Shown here piece after piece: positions 40,945-50,383 of a DNA stretch of 64,000 nucleotides. Positions within the stretch are counted from its first letter, which is position 1. Each line of letters opens with the position of its first letter. The notes below the pieces were generated by a model that did not search any database, was not told the origin of the DNA, and worked only from the letters and a program-made list of their open reading frames with translations. Position numbers and translations under genes: made by a program. Origin of the DNA: Spongiivirga citrea (GTDB taxonomy: Bacteria > Bacteroidota > Bacteroidia > Flavobacteriales > Flavobacteriaceae); assembly GCF_010671565.1 (NCBI RefSeq), contig NZ_JAABOQ010000005.1, positions 496,001-560,000 on the forward strand, given 5' to 3'.

Positions 40945-41598
40945 TTGTTCATTCATACACACCCATACCAACCATTTATTCCTGAAAACGCTACCAAATT
41001 AATAGTAGGTACGCTGCCTCCTCCTAGATTCACTACAGGAGATTTAAAACCTGACGATGTCAATTTTTGTTACGGTAGCAGGGACGGTATGTTATGGCGA
41101 ATACTTGACCAGATTTTTGAACTAGATTTAGTCTTTGAAAACACCGATTTTCCTATTAAACAACGCAAGGGCTTTTTAGAAAAACAAGGAATCGGAATCT
41201 GCGATATAGTGGATAGTGCTCAACGCGAAAAGATCGATGCTTCTGATCTTGGGATGCAGCATATAAAGCTTCGCGATTTAGTTGGTTATTTAAGGAAATA
41301 TCCCAAAGTTGATACCCTGTTATTTACTGGCGGTAATAGTAAAAACGGACCAGAATATTTTTTTAGAAGGCATCTTCGTGAATACAAAATGAGTTTAAAA
41401 CTGGTGGAAAAATCCACTCCTAAGATTCACGAAGTTGAAATTGATGACAGAATTGTTAGAACAGTTTCACTTACAGCACCTACTGGGACTGCTAATATTG
41501 CGGTAGGGAGTAATCCTCTATACAAGCAATTAAAAGCAAAGAACCCAGAATTCAATACGTTTGATTTTAGAGTGATGCAGTATCGGGAGTTTTTTTAA
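40945..41598 (+). CDS. Uracil-DNA glycosylase superfamily protein
   Basis: The 217-residue protein has the fold and motifs of an uncharacterised UDG subgroup: KLIVGTLPPPRFTTG (about 19-33), NFCYGSRDGMLWRIL (about 42-56), GIGICDIVDSAQR (about 82-94), LLFTGGNSKNGPEYF, and a LTAPTGTAN end. No ATG exists at the beginning; the frame seems to use TTG at 40945, giving MFIHTHPYQPF, which I recall as a usual N-terminus in this group. DNA repair function is inferred from the superfamily, not proven. Confidence 0.82.
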   Translation: MFIHTHPYQPFIPENATKLIVGTLPPPRFTTGDLKPDDVNFCYGSRDGMLWRILDQIFELDLVFENTDFPIKQRKGFLEKQGIGICDIVDSAQREKIDASDLGMQHIKLRDLVGYLRKYPKVDTLLFTGGNSKNGPEYFFRRHLREYKMSLKLVEKSTPKIHEVEIDDRIVRTVSLTAPTGTANIAVGSNPLYKQLKAKNPEFNTFDFRVMQYREFF

Positions 41599-41622
41599 AA
41601 ATTGACTGCGATAGTTGTCTGT

Positions 41623-41751
41623 TCGAGTGGTTTTCGACGAAGTATGAGGAAGAAAAATGTATCGAGAACCTTAGAATGATAAATTGAATGGTTAAGCAAG
41701 CTTCTCGATACAATTTTCATTTTCATTTCCAATAAAATAAAAATCACTCGA
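41623..41751. repeat. Nested inverted repeat (flavobacterial dispersed repeat, family B)
   Basis: Outer arms TCGAGTGGTTTT (41623-41634) and AAAATCACTCGA (41740-41751) enclose inner arms TGTATCGAGAA (41658-41668) and TTCTCGATACA (41702-41712), giving a long cruciform- or hairpin-capable element of about 130 nt. It fills most of the gap between the UDG-family gene and the M20 peptidase gene. A related half-element lies at 47330-47382. Confidence 0.75.
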
Positions 41752-41777
41752 AGTGACACTTCGCTATCGGACTAAGC

Positions 41778-43256
41778 CTAGTCCATTGACGTAGTCAAAA
41801 TCCCATAAAAAGTTTTCATTCCATACTCGATCATTCCGACTTTAATATTTTCGTTTGGGCTGTGTTGATTGTTATCAGCATTGACCATAGGGACTAAAAT
41901 GGCGGGAATATTTAGTTCATTGATAAAAGGAGAGATTGGCACTGTACCGCCCATAATTCTAATACGAACCAGCTCATCACCATGAGTGTTTTTCATGACA
42001 GCTTGTAGCCAGTTTGAAAATGGACTATCAATATCAGTTCTAAATGGTTTTGTAACTCCTCTTGACTCAAACTTTAAAATTTTATCATGAGCTGCTCTTT
42101 CTTCAGCTGTAGGATCTTTTTCAACAATATGATAACCCTGTTTTTGAATGTGTTTTTTAACTAGATCTTTTAAACGGTTACCATCACTCTCTGGCACTAA
42201 GCGAATATCAATTTCTGCTACTGTCCTATCTGGAACAATTGTACGGGCTTTGCTGCCTGTCCATCCTGAATTAATTCCACGAACATTTAAAGAAGGGTAT
42301 TGCAATGCTTCCTGATAATTTGCTCCGACCGTTTCAGCTGTCTTAATGCTTAACTTGGATAAGATTGATGCCTGATCATCAGGTACCGCAGCTAAAATCT
42401 CTTTGGTTGCATCATTAAGAGAAATACCATCATAATATCCCGGAATAAGCACTTTTCCTTGCTCATCTTTCATACTAGACAATAATGCAGCCATTCTAAA
42501 AGACGGATTGGGTGCATAATTGCCATAATGACCACTATGTTGCGGTTTTACGGGTCCGTATGTGGTTAAGGTTACTGTGGTGATTCCGCGGCAACCATAA
42601 GCCAAAGTTGGTTTACCTGAAGTGTGAACTGGACCATCACTTATTACCAAATAATCGGCTTTTAAAAGACTTTTGTATTGTTTTACAGCCTTTGGAAGTG
42701 GTTTACTTCCTTTTTCTTCTTCACTATCTAAAATTACCTTTACATTAAAAGGAACTTCCTTTGATTCTTGCTTTAGAACATCGAATGCATTTAGTAACAT
42801 CACAATAGGACCTTTATCATCTGAAGTAGAGCGGCCATATAGGCGCCATTCATTATCAATACCATTTTCTAATTTTGACCAATCGAGATCCGTAGTTCCG
42901 TCTCTTAAAACCAGCTCATACGGATTTTTCTGACCCCATTTCGAAGGGTCTACCGCCTGCCCATCAAAATGCATATAAAACAGTAATGTAGGCAAGCCTT
43001 CTTTTATCGGAAGATTAGCAAAGAATAATGGCTCGCCATCCGTTGGAAGTTGAGCGGTATTGAAGCCACGTTCTTTAAATTGCTTTTCTAACCAAAAAAT
43101 GTTGCGCATCATATCACTATGTTCTAATGCGTCATTGGGAATGGCTATAAATTCTTTAAGCTCATTAATGGCAGGTACAAGTTGTTTTTTAATTGATTCT
43201 TGTGCTTTTAATGGTGCTATTATGATCAGGAAAATACTGATTAATCGAAGTTTCAT
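41778..43256 (-). CDS. Secreted M20-family metallopeptidase
   Basis: I start it at the ATG at 43256 (492 aa), where a signal peptide (MKLRLISIFLIIIAPLKAQ) begins; longer starts add an unlikely prefix. M20 motifs include YMHFDGQ (metal-binding His-Asp), GRSTSDDKGP (Asp of the dinuclear site), and LDSEEEKGSKPL (acidic ligands and catalytic Glu). A C-terminal NNQHSPNENIK supplies the last His. It probably hydrolyses dipeptides or acylamino acids outside the cytoplasm. Confidence 0.9.
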   Translation of the reverse strand: MKLRLISIFLIIIAPLKAQESIKKQLVPAINELKEFIAIPNDALEHSDMMRNIFWLEKQFKERGFNTAQLPTDGEPLFFANLPIKEGLPTLLFYMHFDGQAVDPSKWGQKNPYELVLRDGTTDLDWSKLENGIDNEWRLYGRSTSDDKGPIVMLLNAFDVLKQESKEVPFNVKVILDSEEEKGSKPLPKAVKQYKSLLKADYLVISDGPVHTSGKPTLAYGCRGITTVTLTTYGPVKPQHSGHYGNYAPNPSFRMAALLSSMKDEQGKVLIPGYYDGISLNDATKEILAAVPDDQASILSKLSIKTAETVGANYQEALQYPSLNVRGINSGWTGSKARTIVPDRTVAEIDIRLVPESDGNRLKDLVKKHIQKQGYHIVEKDPTAEERAAHDKILKFESRGVTKPFRTDIDSPFSNWLQAVMKNTHGDELVRIRIMGGTVPISPFINELNIPAILVPMVNADNNQHSPNENIKVGMIEYGMKTFYGILTTSMD

Positions 43257-43342
43257 ATACATAGATTTCTGTAGATAAAAGTAATGAAACCAATTCAACC
43301 ATCATAGTGAAGTACACCTACCAATAATGTTAAAAAATGAAG

Positions 43343-43849
43343 TTAGAAACTATACCCTAATCCTATATAAGCCCCATCGACAAAACCAACCCCTGTTCTA
43401 AATACGAGCCCATTTGAAACTTGTTTTCTATATCCGATAGAAAAATATGGCAATAAAACTCCTTCGTCCGTATCACCATCGACTGGGTCATCATTAGTTC
43501 TTCCGATGAGATAACTTAGTCCTAAATTGGCTTCCATATGACCTTTTCCCGTTCCTGTTAACCCAGTAACACCTGCGGTAATAATTGGGCCTTCTGTATT
43601 AAGACCGGAGAAAGTTCCAATATATTGATAGCCTCCTTTAAGTGTGGCATAATAGGATTTGAAAAAACCAGTTTCATTTTGTGCGATGCGATAATCGTAT
43701 GAAATATTTCCGGAAGCTGTAATAAAAAAGGTTCCTGCTGAAACATGAATTACGTGTTTCGGTGCCGCGAAATTTTGATTTTCATCTTCTTGAGCAACTA
43801 TCGAATTAGATATGGCAATTGATAGAAATGCCAGTAAAATGAATTTCAT
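43343..43849 (-). CDS. Small outer-membrane beta-barrel-like protein
   Basis: The 168-residue protein has a signal peptide ending near VAQ (about residue 20). The alternating polar/aromatic strands (for example GFFKSYYATLKGGYQYIGTF, GHMEANLGLSYLIGR) and final GAYIGLGYSF suggest an eight-strand barrel with a terminal aromatic. No enzymatic motif is seen. Function unknown. Confidence 0.6.
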   Translation of the reverse strand: MKFILLAFLSIAISNSIVAQEDENQNFAAPKHVIHVSAGTFFITASGNISYDYRIAQNETGFFKSYYATLKGGYQYIGTFSGLNTEGPIITAGVTGLTGTGKGHMEANLGLSYLIGRTNDDPVDGDTDEGVLLPYFSIGYRKQVSNGLVFRTGVGFVDGAYIGLGYSF

Positions 43850-43916
43850 TATTGGTCATTTAGAATTACTCTAAAGATAGGGTTTTGAAATAAGGGTTGC
43901 TTTAATAGAATTAATT

Positions 43917-44678
43917 TTAGCGAATACTTCTTATAAAATGGGAAATTCCATCGATTCCTTTTTCAGTTAGTGTTTTAATAAATGCTGACCCAATAATAGC
44001 CCCTTTTGATTTTGCCGTGGCAGCCGTAAAAGTGTCTGAATTACTGATTCCAAATCCTACAATTTGCGGATTCTTTAGGTTCATACTAGCAATGCGCTCA
44101 AAGTAATCTTCTTGCTCGTTTCCGAACCCACTTTTTGCTCCAGTAGTACTTGCGGAGCTAACCATATAGATAAATGCGTCGCTTGCTTCATCAATTTGGC
44201 GAATACGTTCGTCAGAAGTCTGAGGCGTGATCAAAAAGATATTACTCAAATTGTATTTTTTGAAAATCGCTTTATATTCTTCTTGATATTCCGCAAGCGG
44301 AAGGTCAGGCATGATGATGCCGTCAATTCCAATTTCGGCGCACTTAGCGCAGAATTTTTCCACACCATATTGAAACATAGGGTTGAAATATCCCATAACG
44401 ATTAGTGGAATATCCACAGTTTTTCTAATGTCTTTTATTTGATTGAACAAGACATCTGTAGTCATTCCATTGTGCAAAGCTTCAGTAGAACTTGCTTGAA
44501 TAGTTGGTCCATCTGCTAGCGGATCAGAAAATGGTAACCCGATCTCGATCATATCGACTCCATTTTCTTGTAGCTTTTCGATCACAGTTACTGTATCATT
44601 TAATTCAGGGTATCCCGCTGTGAAGTATATGGAAAGAAGCTTTTTGTCTTCTTGTAGTTTCTTGTGTATTCTATTCAT
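43917..44678 (-). CDS. trpA: Tryptophan synthase alpha chain
   Basis: TrpA splits indole-3-glycerol phosphate to indole, which passes through a tunnel to TrpB. The 253-residue protein shows catalytic Glu in EIGLPFSDPLADGPTIQ (about 41-57), catalytic Asp in IDGIIMPDLPLAEYQEE (about 117-133), and a GFGISN motif (about 207). It is the last gene of the trp operon, 2 nt after trpB. Confidence 0.97.
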   Translation of the reverse strand: MNRIHKKLQEDKKLLSIYFTAGYPELNDTVTVIEKLQENGVDMIEIGLPFSDPLADGPTIQASSTEALHNGMTTDVLFNQIKDIRKTVDIPLIVMGYFNPMFQYGVEKFCAKCAEIGIDGIIMPDLPLAEYQEEYKAIFKKYNLSNIFLITPQTSDERIRQIDEASDAFIYMVSSASTTGAKSGFGNEQEDYFERIASMNLKNPQIVGFGISNSDTFTAATAKSKGAIIGSAFIKTLTEKGIDGISHFIRSIR

Positions 44679-44680
44679 GC

Positions 44681-45862
44681 TTATAATTTGAAATAGTCTA
44701 TATAAGTATTTAAATCCTTATCCCCACGCCCAGAAAGATTAATAACAACAATATCATCTTCCTTAAACTTTTTCTGATCTAACACAGCAAATGCGTGGGA
44801 AGTTTCAATTGCAGGGATAATGCCTTCTAATTGGGATAATTCCAACCCAAAAGTCATGGCGTCGTCGTCGGTTACCGATATAAATTCGGCTCGCCGGCTA
44901 TCAAACAAATGAGCATGCATAGGTCCAACTCCAGGATAATCCAATCCAGCTGAAATGGAGTAAGGTTCTGTAATTTGACCGTCTGGAGTTTGCATTAATA
45001 AGGTTTTACTACCGTGTATAATACCAACTTTTCCTAAGGCTGAAGTTGCTGCGCTTTCTCCAGAGTGAATTCCTTTTCCAGCGGCTTCAACAGCGATAAT
45101 GTTGACATCAGTTTCATCTAAAAAATGATAATAGGCACCTGCAGCATTACTACCACCACCAACGCAAGCAATAACATAATCCGGATTTTCACGCCCTTCT
45201 TTTTCCTTCAATTGCCATTTAATTTCATCAGAAATAACCGATTGAAATCTAGCTACCATGTCTGGATATGGGTGCGGTCCAACCACTGATCCGATGATGT
45301 AGTGTGTATCGACGGGATTATTAATCCAATCGCGAATAGCTTCATTAGTCGCATCTTTTAGAGTTCGACTACCAGATAAGGCAGGCCTAACTTCTGCGCC
45401 CAGCATTTTCATCCGGGCAACATTGGGTGCTTGTCTAGCAATATCAATTTCACCCATATACACAACACACTCAATTCCCATAAGGGCGCAAACGGTTGCC
45501 GTCGCTACACCATGTTGTCCGGCTCCAGTCTCGGCAATTATCCGATTTTTACCAAGATGTTTCGCCATCAAAATTTGACCGATTGTATTATTTACTTTGT
45601 GCGCACCTGTATGGCAAAGATCTTCTCGTTTTAAGTAGACTTTGGTGTTGTATTTGGCCGAAAGACGCTCCGCAAAATACAGGGGTGTAGGTCGACCTAC
45701 ATAATCCTTCAAAAGCTGATCAAATTCATTTTTAAAATCTGGTTTTGCCATGATCTTAAGGTAATTTTGACGTAGCTCTTCTACATTGGGATACAGCATT
45801 TCTGGAATGAATGCTCCTCCAAACTGACCGTAATATCCTTTTTCGTTAGCGTTATATTTCAT
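44681..45862 (-). CDS. trpB: Tryptophan synthase beta chain
   Basis: TrpB joins indole and serine using PLP. The 393-residue protein starts with [13 protein letters not shown], has the PLP lysine in [18 protein letters not shown] (about 75-92), the phosphate-binding [10 protein letters not shown] (about 224-233), and a C-terminal [12 protein letters not shown]. It lies 17 nt after trpF and 2 nt before trpA. Confidence 0.98.
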   Translation of the reverse strand: MKYNANEKGYYGQFGGAFIPEMLYPNVEELRQNYLKIMAKPDFKNEFDQLLKDYVGRPTPLYFAERLSAKYNTKVYLKREDLCHTGAHKVNNTIGQILMAKHLGKNRIIAETGAGQHGVATATVCALMGIECVVYMGEIDIARQAPNVARMKMLGAEVRPALSGSRTLKDATNEAIRDWINNPVDTHYIIGSVVGPHPYPDMVARFQSVISDEIKWQLKEKEGRENPDYVIACVGGGSNAAGAYYHFLDETDVNIIAVEAAGKGIHSGESAATSALGKVGIIHGSKTLLMQTPDGQITEPYSISAGLDYPGVGPMHAHLFDSRRAEFISVTDDDAMTFGLELSQLEGIIPAIETSHAFAVLDQKKFKEDDIVVINLSGRGDKDLNTYIDYFKL

Positions 45863-45879
45863 TAGGTATGTATTAGAGT

Positions 45880-46539
45880 CTAGAACCTAAATGCTAGACT
45901 TATTTCTTTTATAAATTCTTTTACTTTTTCGACGTTTTTAAGTCCTGGTTTGATTTCCAACTTACTGTTTAGATCTATAATTTGAATTGGTAAATCGGTA
46001 TTTAAAATTTCTTTTAGTTGGTCAATTTCATTTAACCCAATCCCACCACTTAAAACAATTGGTGTTTTAGATGGATATTCTTTTAAGGCATCCCAATTAA
46101 ATGTATATCCGTTACCACCTTTTTCTTTTCCTTTAGTGTCAAATAAGAACGCATCGACTATTCCTTCATAGGGCTCTAAACGATTAAAATCGAATTTATC
46201 TTTGATTGAAAATACTTTCCAAATTATGGGTAGATCTCGACTGCGCTCGACCAGAAATCGTTTTTTAAACTCTTCAAGATACTTGTGACTTTCATTACCG
46301 TGAAATTGAATGACATCGAGATTATGTTTTTTAATATTTTCTAATACGAAATCAATCGAAGCATCAACAAAAACGCCAACTCTTTTGATGGAATTGAGCG
46401 TTTCTGGAATAATCCCTTCAAAATTCCTTGGAGATTCTTCATAAAAAATGAAACCCAGGTAATCTGGTTGTAATGAAGCTACTTCCTGAATGTTTTCAGG
46501 ATGTTTCATACCGCAGATTTTAAGTTTCACTTTTTTCAT
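45880..46539 (-). CDS. trpF: Phosphoribosylanthranilate isomerase, with an in-frame repeat-derived insert
   Basis: TrpF isomerises phosphoribosylanthranilate. The 219-residue (beta/alpha)8 barrel has the catalytic Cys in [11 protein letters not shown] (about 7-17), VIQFHGNES (about 76-84), and the phosphate-binding [10 protein letters not shown] end (about 168-177). Between FKKRF and PIIWKVFSI it carries LVERSRDL. The DNA for that segment (46235-46252) is TCTCGACTGCGCTCGACC on the plus strand, a sequence I recognise as a flavobacterial dispersed repeat. It overlaps trpC by 4 nt. Confidence 0.95.
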   Translation of the reverse strand: MKKVKLKICGMKHPENIQEVASLQPDYLGFIFYEESPRNFEGIIPETLNSIKRVGVFVDASIDFVLENIKKHNLDVIQFHGNESHKYLEEFKKRFLVERSRDLPIIWKVFSIKDKFDFNRLEPYEGIVDAFLFDTKGKEKGGNGYTFNWDALKEYPSKTPIVLSGGIGLNEIDQLKEILNTDLPIQIIDLNSKLEIKPGLKNVEKVKEFIKEISLAFRF

Positions 46540-47315
46540 TTTAGGCTTTTGATAAATTCACTTGCGCTTTTTCCAGGATTATCAGTTTTCATAAAGTTTT
46601 CTCCTATTAAAAAACCTTCATAGCCATATGGTTTTAGTTCTTTTATGGCTTCGATATTACTGATGCCACTTTCAGAGACTTTTACAAAATCATTAGGTAT
46701 AATAGTCGATAGTTTTTTGCTGGTTTCAAGGCTGACTTCAAAAGTTTTGAGATTACGATTATTAACACCTAACATATCCAAACTCGGCATGATCGATTTG
46801 TGTAATTCCTCTTCATTATGGACTTCTAATAACACATCCAATCCGATACTTTTTGCTGTTTCTGAAAGTGACTTTATTTCATTTTTACTTAGGACCGCTG
46901 CGATTAATAATATAGCATCCGCACCGTGAGCTTTTGCCTCTAGTATTTGATATTCATCTATTATGAATTCTTTGCGTAACAATGGCATTTTCACGGAGGC
47001 TCTGGCAAGTAATAAGTCATCTAACGAGCCCCCAAAATGTTTTCCATCGGTTAAAACAGACATGGCACTTACACCAGCATTTTCGTAACCAGCGGCAACT
47101 TCTTGCACACTTACTTTTTGATTGATAACGGATTTGGAAGGTGATCGTCTTTTATGTTCGGCAATAATTCCTGAGCCAGACTTTATACTTTTTGACATAG
47201 AAGTCGATTTCCTGTCAAATAAGACAGAAGCTTCTAATTGTTTTAATGGAATCAAACCTTTTTTAAGGTCAACTTCTATGCGCTTATCTGCTACTATTTT
47301 GTCTAGGATGTTCAT
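46536..47315 (-). CDS. trpC: Indole-3-glycerol-phosphate synthase
   Basis: TrpC cyclises carboxyphenylaminodeoxyribulose phosphate. The 259-residue protein begins with ILDKIVADKRIEV and has the catalytic Lys in AEHKRRSPSK (about 52-61), Lys in LLRKEFIIDEYQI (about 112-124), Glu in LLEVHNEEEL (about 159-168), and VSESGI (about 216). It overlaps trpF by 4 nt and is separated from trpD by 75 nt that contain a dispersed repeat. Confidence 0.97.
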   Translation of the reverse strand: MNILDKIVADKRIEVDLKKGLIPLKQLEASVLFDRKSTSMSKSIKSGSGIIAEHKRRSPSKSVINQKVSVQEVAAGYENAGVSAMSVLTDGKHFGGSLDDLLLARASVKMPLLRKEFIIDEYQILEAKAHGADAILLIAAVLSKNEIKSLSETAKSIGLDVLLEVHNEEELHKSIMPSLDMLGVNNRNLKTFEVSLETSKKLSTIIPNDFVKVSESGISNIEAIKELKPYGYEGFLIGENFMKTDNPGKSASEFIKSLK

Positions 47316-47329
47316 AATTTAGAAAAAGG

Positions 47330-47382
47330 TTCTCGATACTTTTTAATCTCATTATCGTCCGATTAAAACACTCGAACTGACA
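47330..47382. repeat. Dispersed repeat family B, second copy (in the trpD-trpC gap)
   Basis: TTCTCGATAC (47330-47339) and CACTCGAACTGACA (47369-47382) repeat the right half of the element at 41702-41756 with matching order and similar spacing. It is the only sizeable gap inside the trp operon, so the element sits within the polycistronic mRNA. Confidence 0.65.
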
Positions 47383-47390
47383 TGTGTTTT

Positions 47391-48386
47391 TTAGTTTTTA
47401 CTTAGTTCTTGTAATGTATTTAAAGCTTCTAAGCCTTTTCCTGATAGTAAGGATACTTTTGCTAATTCGAATCCTTGTTTTGGTTCAAGTTGTTTTGCCG
47501 TGGCAATTGCCATACCTGCATTTGCGCAAACGACATTATTCTGTGCTTCGGTTCCTTTTCCTCTTAACACATTCATGAATATTTTTGCGGAATCTTCGAC
47601 TGTGTCGCCACCATAAATTTCTTCTTGTTTTAAGACTTTGACTCCGAAATCTTCGGGTGTTAGCATTGACTCCGTATTATTAGAAATAGTTTTTGTGTTT
47701 CCAGTTAACGAAATTTCATCATAACCATCCAATGAATGTAATACGGTGAAGTTCTTATCAGTTTTTTGATATAAATAACCATACATTCTTGCCAATTCTA
47801 AGTTGAAAACTCCAACCAGTTGGTTCTTTGGGAACGCTGGATTTACCATTGGGCCCAACATATTGAAAAAAGTTTTTACACCGAGCTCTCTTCTTATTGG
47901 AGCCACGTTTTTCATTGCAGGATGGAATAGGGGAGCGTGCAGTACACAAATTCCTGCCTTGTCGATCGATCTTTTCAGGAAATCAACATCATTACTAAAT
48001 TTAATACCGAGATGTTCCATTACGTTACTCGATCCGCATTTAGAAGATACGCCGTAATTTCCGTGTTTGGTGACATGAACACCTGCGCCTGCAGTTACAA
48101 ATGATGAAAGTGTCGATATGTTGAATGTGTCTTTACCATCTCCGCCAGTTCCACAAAGGTCGATTGGGTTATATTCAGCTAAATCAATTGCCAAACATAG
48201 ATCGAGTAAGGCATCTCTAAAACCTTCTAGTTCATCTAGAGTAATGCTGCGCATCATATAGACTGTTAGAAATGCCGCTATTTGACTGGTGTTGTAGTCT
48301 CCTTTTGAAATATTAACCAATACTTTTTTTGCCTCTTCTTTCGAGATAGTTTCATGATTGATTAATCTATTTAATAATTGTTTCAT
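47391..48386 (-). CDS. trpD: Anthranilate phosphoribosyltransferase
   Basis: TrpD transfers phosphoribose to anthranilate. The 331-residue protein has the PRPP-binding DLCGTGGDGKDTFNIST (about 76-92), a KHGNYGVSSKCGSSNVMEHLG block (about 107-127), and the metal-binding DGYDEISL (about 208-215). It starts 3 nt after trpG. A 75-nt gap with a repeat follows it. Confidence 0.97.
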   Translation of the reverse strand: MKQLLNRLINHETISKEEAKKVLVNISKGDYNTSQIAAFLTVYMMRSITLDELEGFRDALLDLCLAIDLAEYNPIDLCGTGGDGKDTFNISTLSSFVTAGAGVHVTKHGNYGVSSKCGSSNVMEHLGIKFSNDVDFLKRSIDKAGICVLHAPLFHPAMKNVAPIRRELGVKTFFNMLGPMVNPAFPKNQLVGVFNLELARMYGYLYQKTDKNFTVLHSLDGYDEISLTGNTKTISNNTESMLTPEDFGVKVLKQEEIYGGDTVEDSAKIFMNVLRGKGTEAQNNVVCANAGMAIATAKQLEPKQGFELAKVSLLSGKGLEALNTLQELSKN

Positions 48387-48389
48387 GTA

Positions 48390-48956
48390 CTAGCTATTTA
48401 CCCAGTTTTCTAAAATTTTCTTCCCATTTGGGGTAAGTACTGATTCAGGATGATATTGAACTCCCTTTACATCATATACTTTATGGCGTAATGACATTAC
48501 TTGACCATTTTCGTCAAATGAAGTGGCTTCTAAAACATCTGATAATTCAGGATTCACAACCCAGGAATGATAACGACCTACTTCGAAATTTTTATTTATT
48601 CCTTCAAAAAGAGATTCATCATTTACAATGACTTCAATATCGGTCGCAACACCATGATATACCTTATCAAGATTAATTAATGAAGCACCAAAAACTTCGC
48701 CAATGGCTTGTTGACCTAAACACACTCCCAGAATACTTTTCGTAGGAGCATATTCTTTGATTACGGCTTTTAATAATCCAGCTTCATCAGGAATTCCTGG
48801 TCCTGGTGAAAGAATGATTTTGTCAAAAGAGTCGACCTGTTCAAGATCGAATTTATCATTTCTCCAGACTGTAACATCACAGTTCAAGTCTTCTAAATAG
48901 TGGACTAGGTTGTAGGTGAAGCTGTCGTAGTTATCTATTACTAATACTTTTTTCAT
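48390..48956 (-). CDS. trpG: Anthranilate synthase component II (glutamine amidotransferase)
   Basis: TrpG supplies ammonia from glutamine to TrpE. The 188-residue protein has the catalytic Cys in GVCLGQQAIGE (about 77-87), and the His-Glu pair in GVQYHPESVLTP (about 166-177). SPGPGIPDEAG (about 50-60) forms the oxyanion region. It follows trpE with no gap and precedes trpD by 3 nt. Confidence 0.97.
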   Translation of the reverse strand: MKKVLVIDNYDSFTYNLVHYLEDLNCDVTVWRNDKFDLEQVDSFDKIILSPGPGIPDEAGLLKAVIKEYAPTKSILGVCLGQQAIGEVFGASLINLDKVYHGVATDIEVIVNDESLFEGINKNFEVGRYHSWVVNPELSDVLEATSFDENGQVMSLRHKVYDVKGVQYHPESVLTPNGKKILENWVNS

Positions 48957-50360
48957 TTATTTTATTCTTTCAGCAATTTCTAAAGCCTTATTTAACGCAC
49001 CTAATTTATTATAGGTTTCTTGTAACTCATGATCGGCATTTGATTCAGATACGATGCCAGCACCGGCTTGATAATGAAGTTGATGATCTTTACTTAAGAA
49101 AGTACGAATCATGATGGCATGATTAAAATTGCCTTCAAAATCCATTACACCAATCGCACCTCCATAAAAATCGCGGTTGCATTTTTCGTATTGCTCAATT
49201 AACTGCATTGCTCTGTGTTTTGGTGCACCACTTAATGTTCCTGCTGGAAAGGTGTCGGCCACCACTTGCATGGTCGTAACATCATCATGCATCTTACCAG
49301 TTACTTTAGACACTAGGTGTATTACATGACTAAAAAATTGAACTTCACGATAGTTATCAACCTTTACCATGCTGCCGTTTCTGCTAAGGTCGTTTCTTGC
49401 TAAATCAACCAGCATGACATGCTCGGCATTTTCTTTTTCGTCTTTAACTAATTCCTTTGCCAATTCAGCATCTTTTAAATCGTTACCGGTACGTTTAAAG
49501 GTTCCTGCGATAGGGTGAATTTCTGCTTGGCGATTTTTAACCACTAGCTGAGCTTCTGGCGAAGAACCAAATATTTTGAATCCACCATAATCGAAATAAA
49601 ATAGATATGGACTAGGATTGATAGATCGTAAAGCACGATACACATTAAATTCATCACCTTTAAAACTCTGCGAAAACCTACGTGAAAGCACAAGCTGAAA
49701 TACATCACCGCGGCAACAGTGTTTTTTTGCAAATTCAACATGTTCTTTATATTCTTCATCTTTTAAATTTGAAGATGATTCTCCTTCACGTTTAAAATTG
49801 TAAGTAGCAAAATTCCGAACTCGGATAAGTTGCTCGATATCCTCTAAATTATTTTTAGTTAAATCCAATCCATGATGAAAAATATAAGCTTCGTTTTTAA
49901 AGTGATTGATAGCGATGATATTCTGATAAACCGCATAATAAATATCAGGAATGTTTAAGGTGTCTTCTTTTTTATTGACGTCAACGTCTTCGAAGTATCG
50001 AACAGCATCATAGGCGATATAACCAAATAAGCCATTATTGATGAATTTAAAATCATTTTTTTCAGCTTTGAACTGGTTGCTAAATTGAGTGATTAAAGCC
50101 GGAACATCATGGTCTTCTTCTAAGGCTAATTTTGAGTTCGATCCGTCAGGATACGAGTAAGAAACTACACCGTCTTTTATTTGAATACTGGCAATTGGGT
50201 TGCAGCAGACATACGAAAAACTATTGTCGTTTGCATGATAATCGCTACTCTCGAGCAATAAACTATTAGGAAATTTATCCCGAATTTTTAAATACACACT
50301 TACAGGAGTAATGGTATCTGCAAGTATTTTGGTGTATGTTGTTTTTAAGTTGTAATTCAT
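48957..50360 (-). CDS. trpE: Anthranilate synthase component I
   Basis: TrpE makes anthranilate from chorismate. The 467-residue protein retains the tryptophan feedback-binding motif LLESS near residue 35, so it is probably inhibited by Trp. Catalytic blocks are present: LVDLARNDLSRNGS, FPAGTLSGAPKHRAMQLIE and GAIGVMDFEGN (about 370-420), and GAGIVSESNADHE near the C-terminus. It is the first structural gene of the operon, 162 nt downstream of an attenuator. Confidence 0.97.
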   Translation of the reverse strand: MNYNLKTTYTKILADTITPVSVYLKIRDKFPNSLLLESSDYHANDNSFSYVCCNPIASIQIKDGVVSYSYPDGSNSKLALEEDHDVPALITQFSNQFKAEKNDFKFINNGLFGYIAYDAVRYFEDVDVNKKEDTLNIPDIYYAVYQNIIAINHFKNEAYIFHHGLDLTKNNLEDIEQLIRVRNFATYNFKREGESSSNLKDEEYKEHVEFAKKHCCRGDVFQLVLSRRFSQSFKGDEFNVYRALRSINPSPYLFYFDYGGFKIFGSSPEAQLVVKNRQAEIHPIAGTFKRTGNDLKDAELAKELVKDEKENAEHVMLVDLARNDLSRNGSMVKVDNYREVQFFSHVIHLVSKVTGKMHDDVTTMQVVADTFPAGTLSGAPKHRAMQLIEQYEKCNRDFYGGAIGVMDFEGNFNHAIMIRTFLSKDHQLHYQAGAGIVSESNADHELQETYNKLGALNKALEIAERIK

Positions 50361-50383
50361 TCTGTTATTACCTTTTATAAGTT

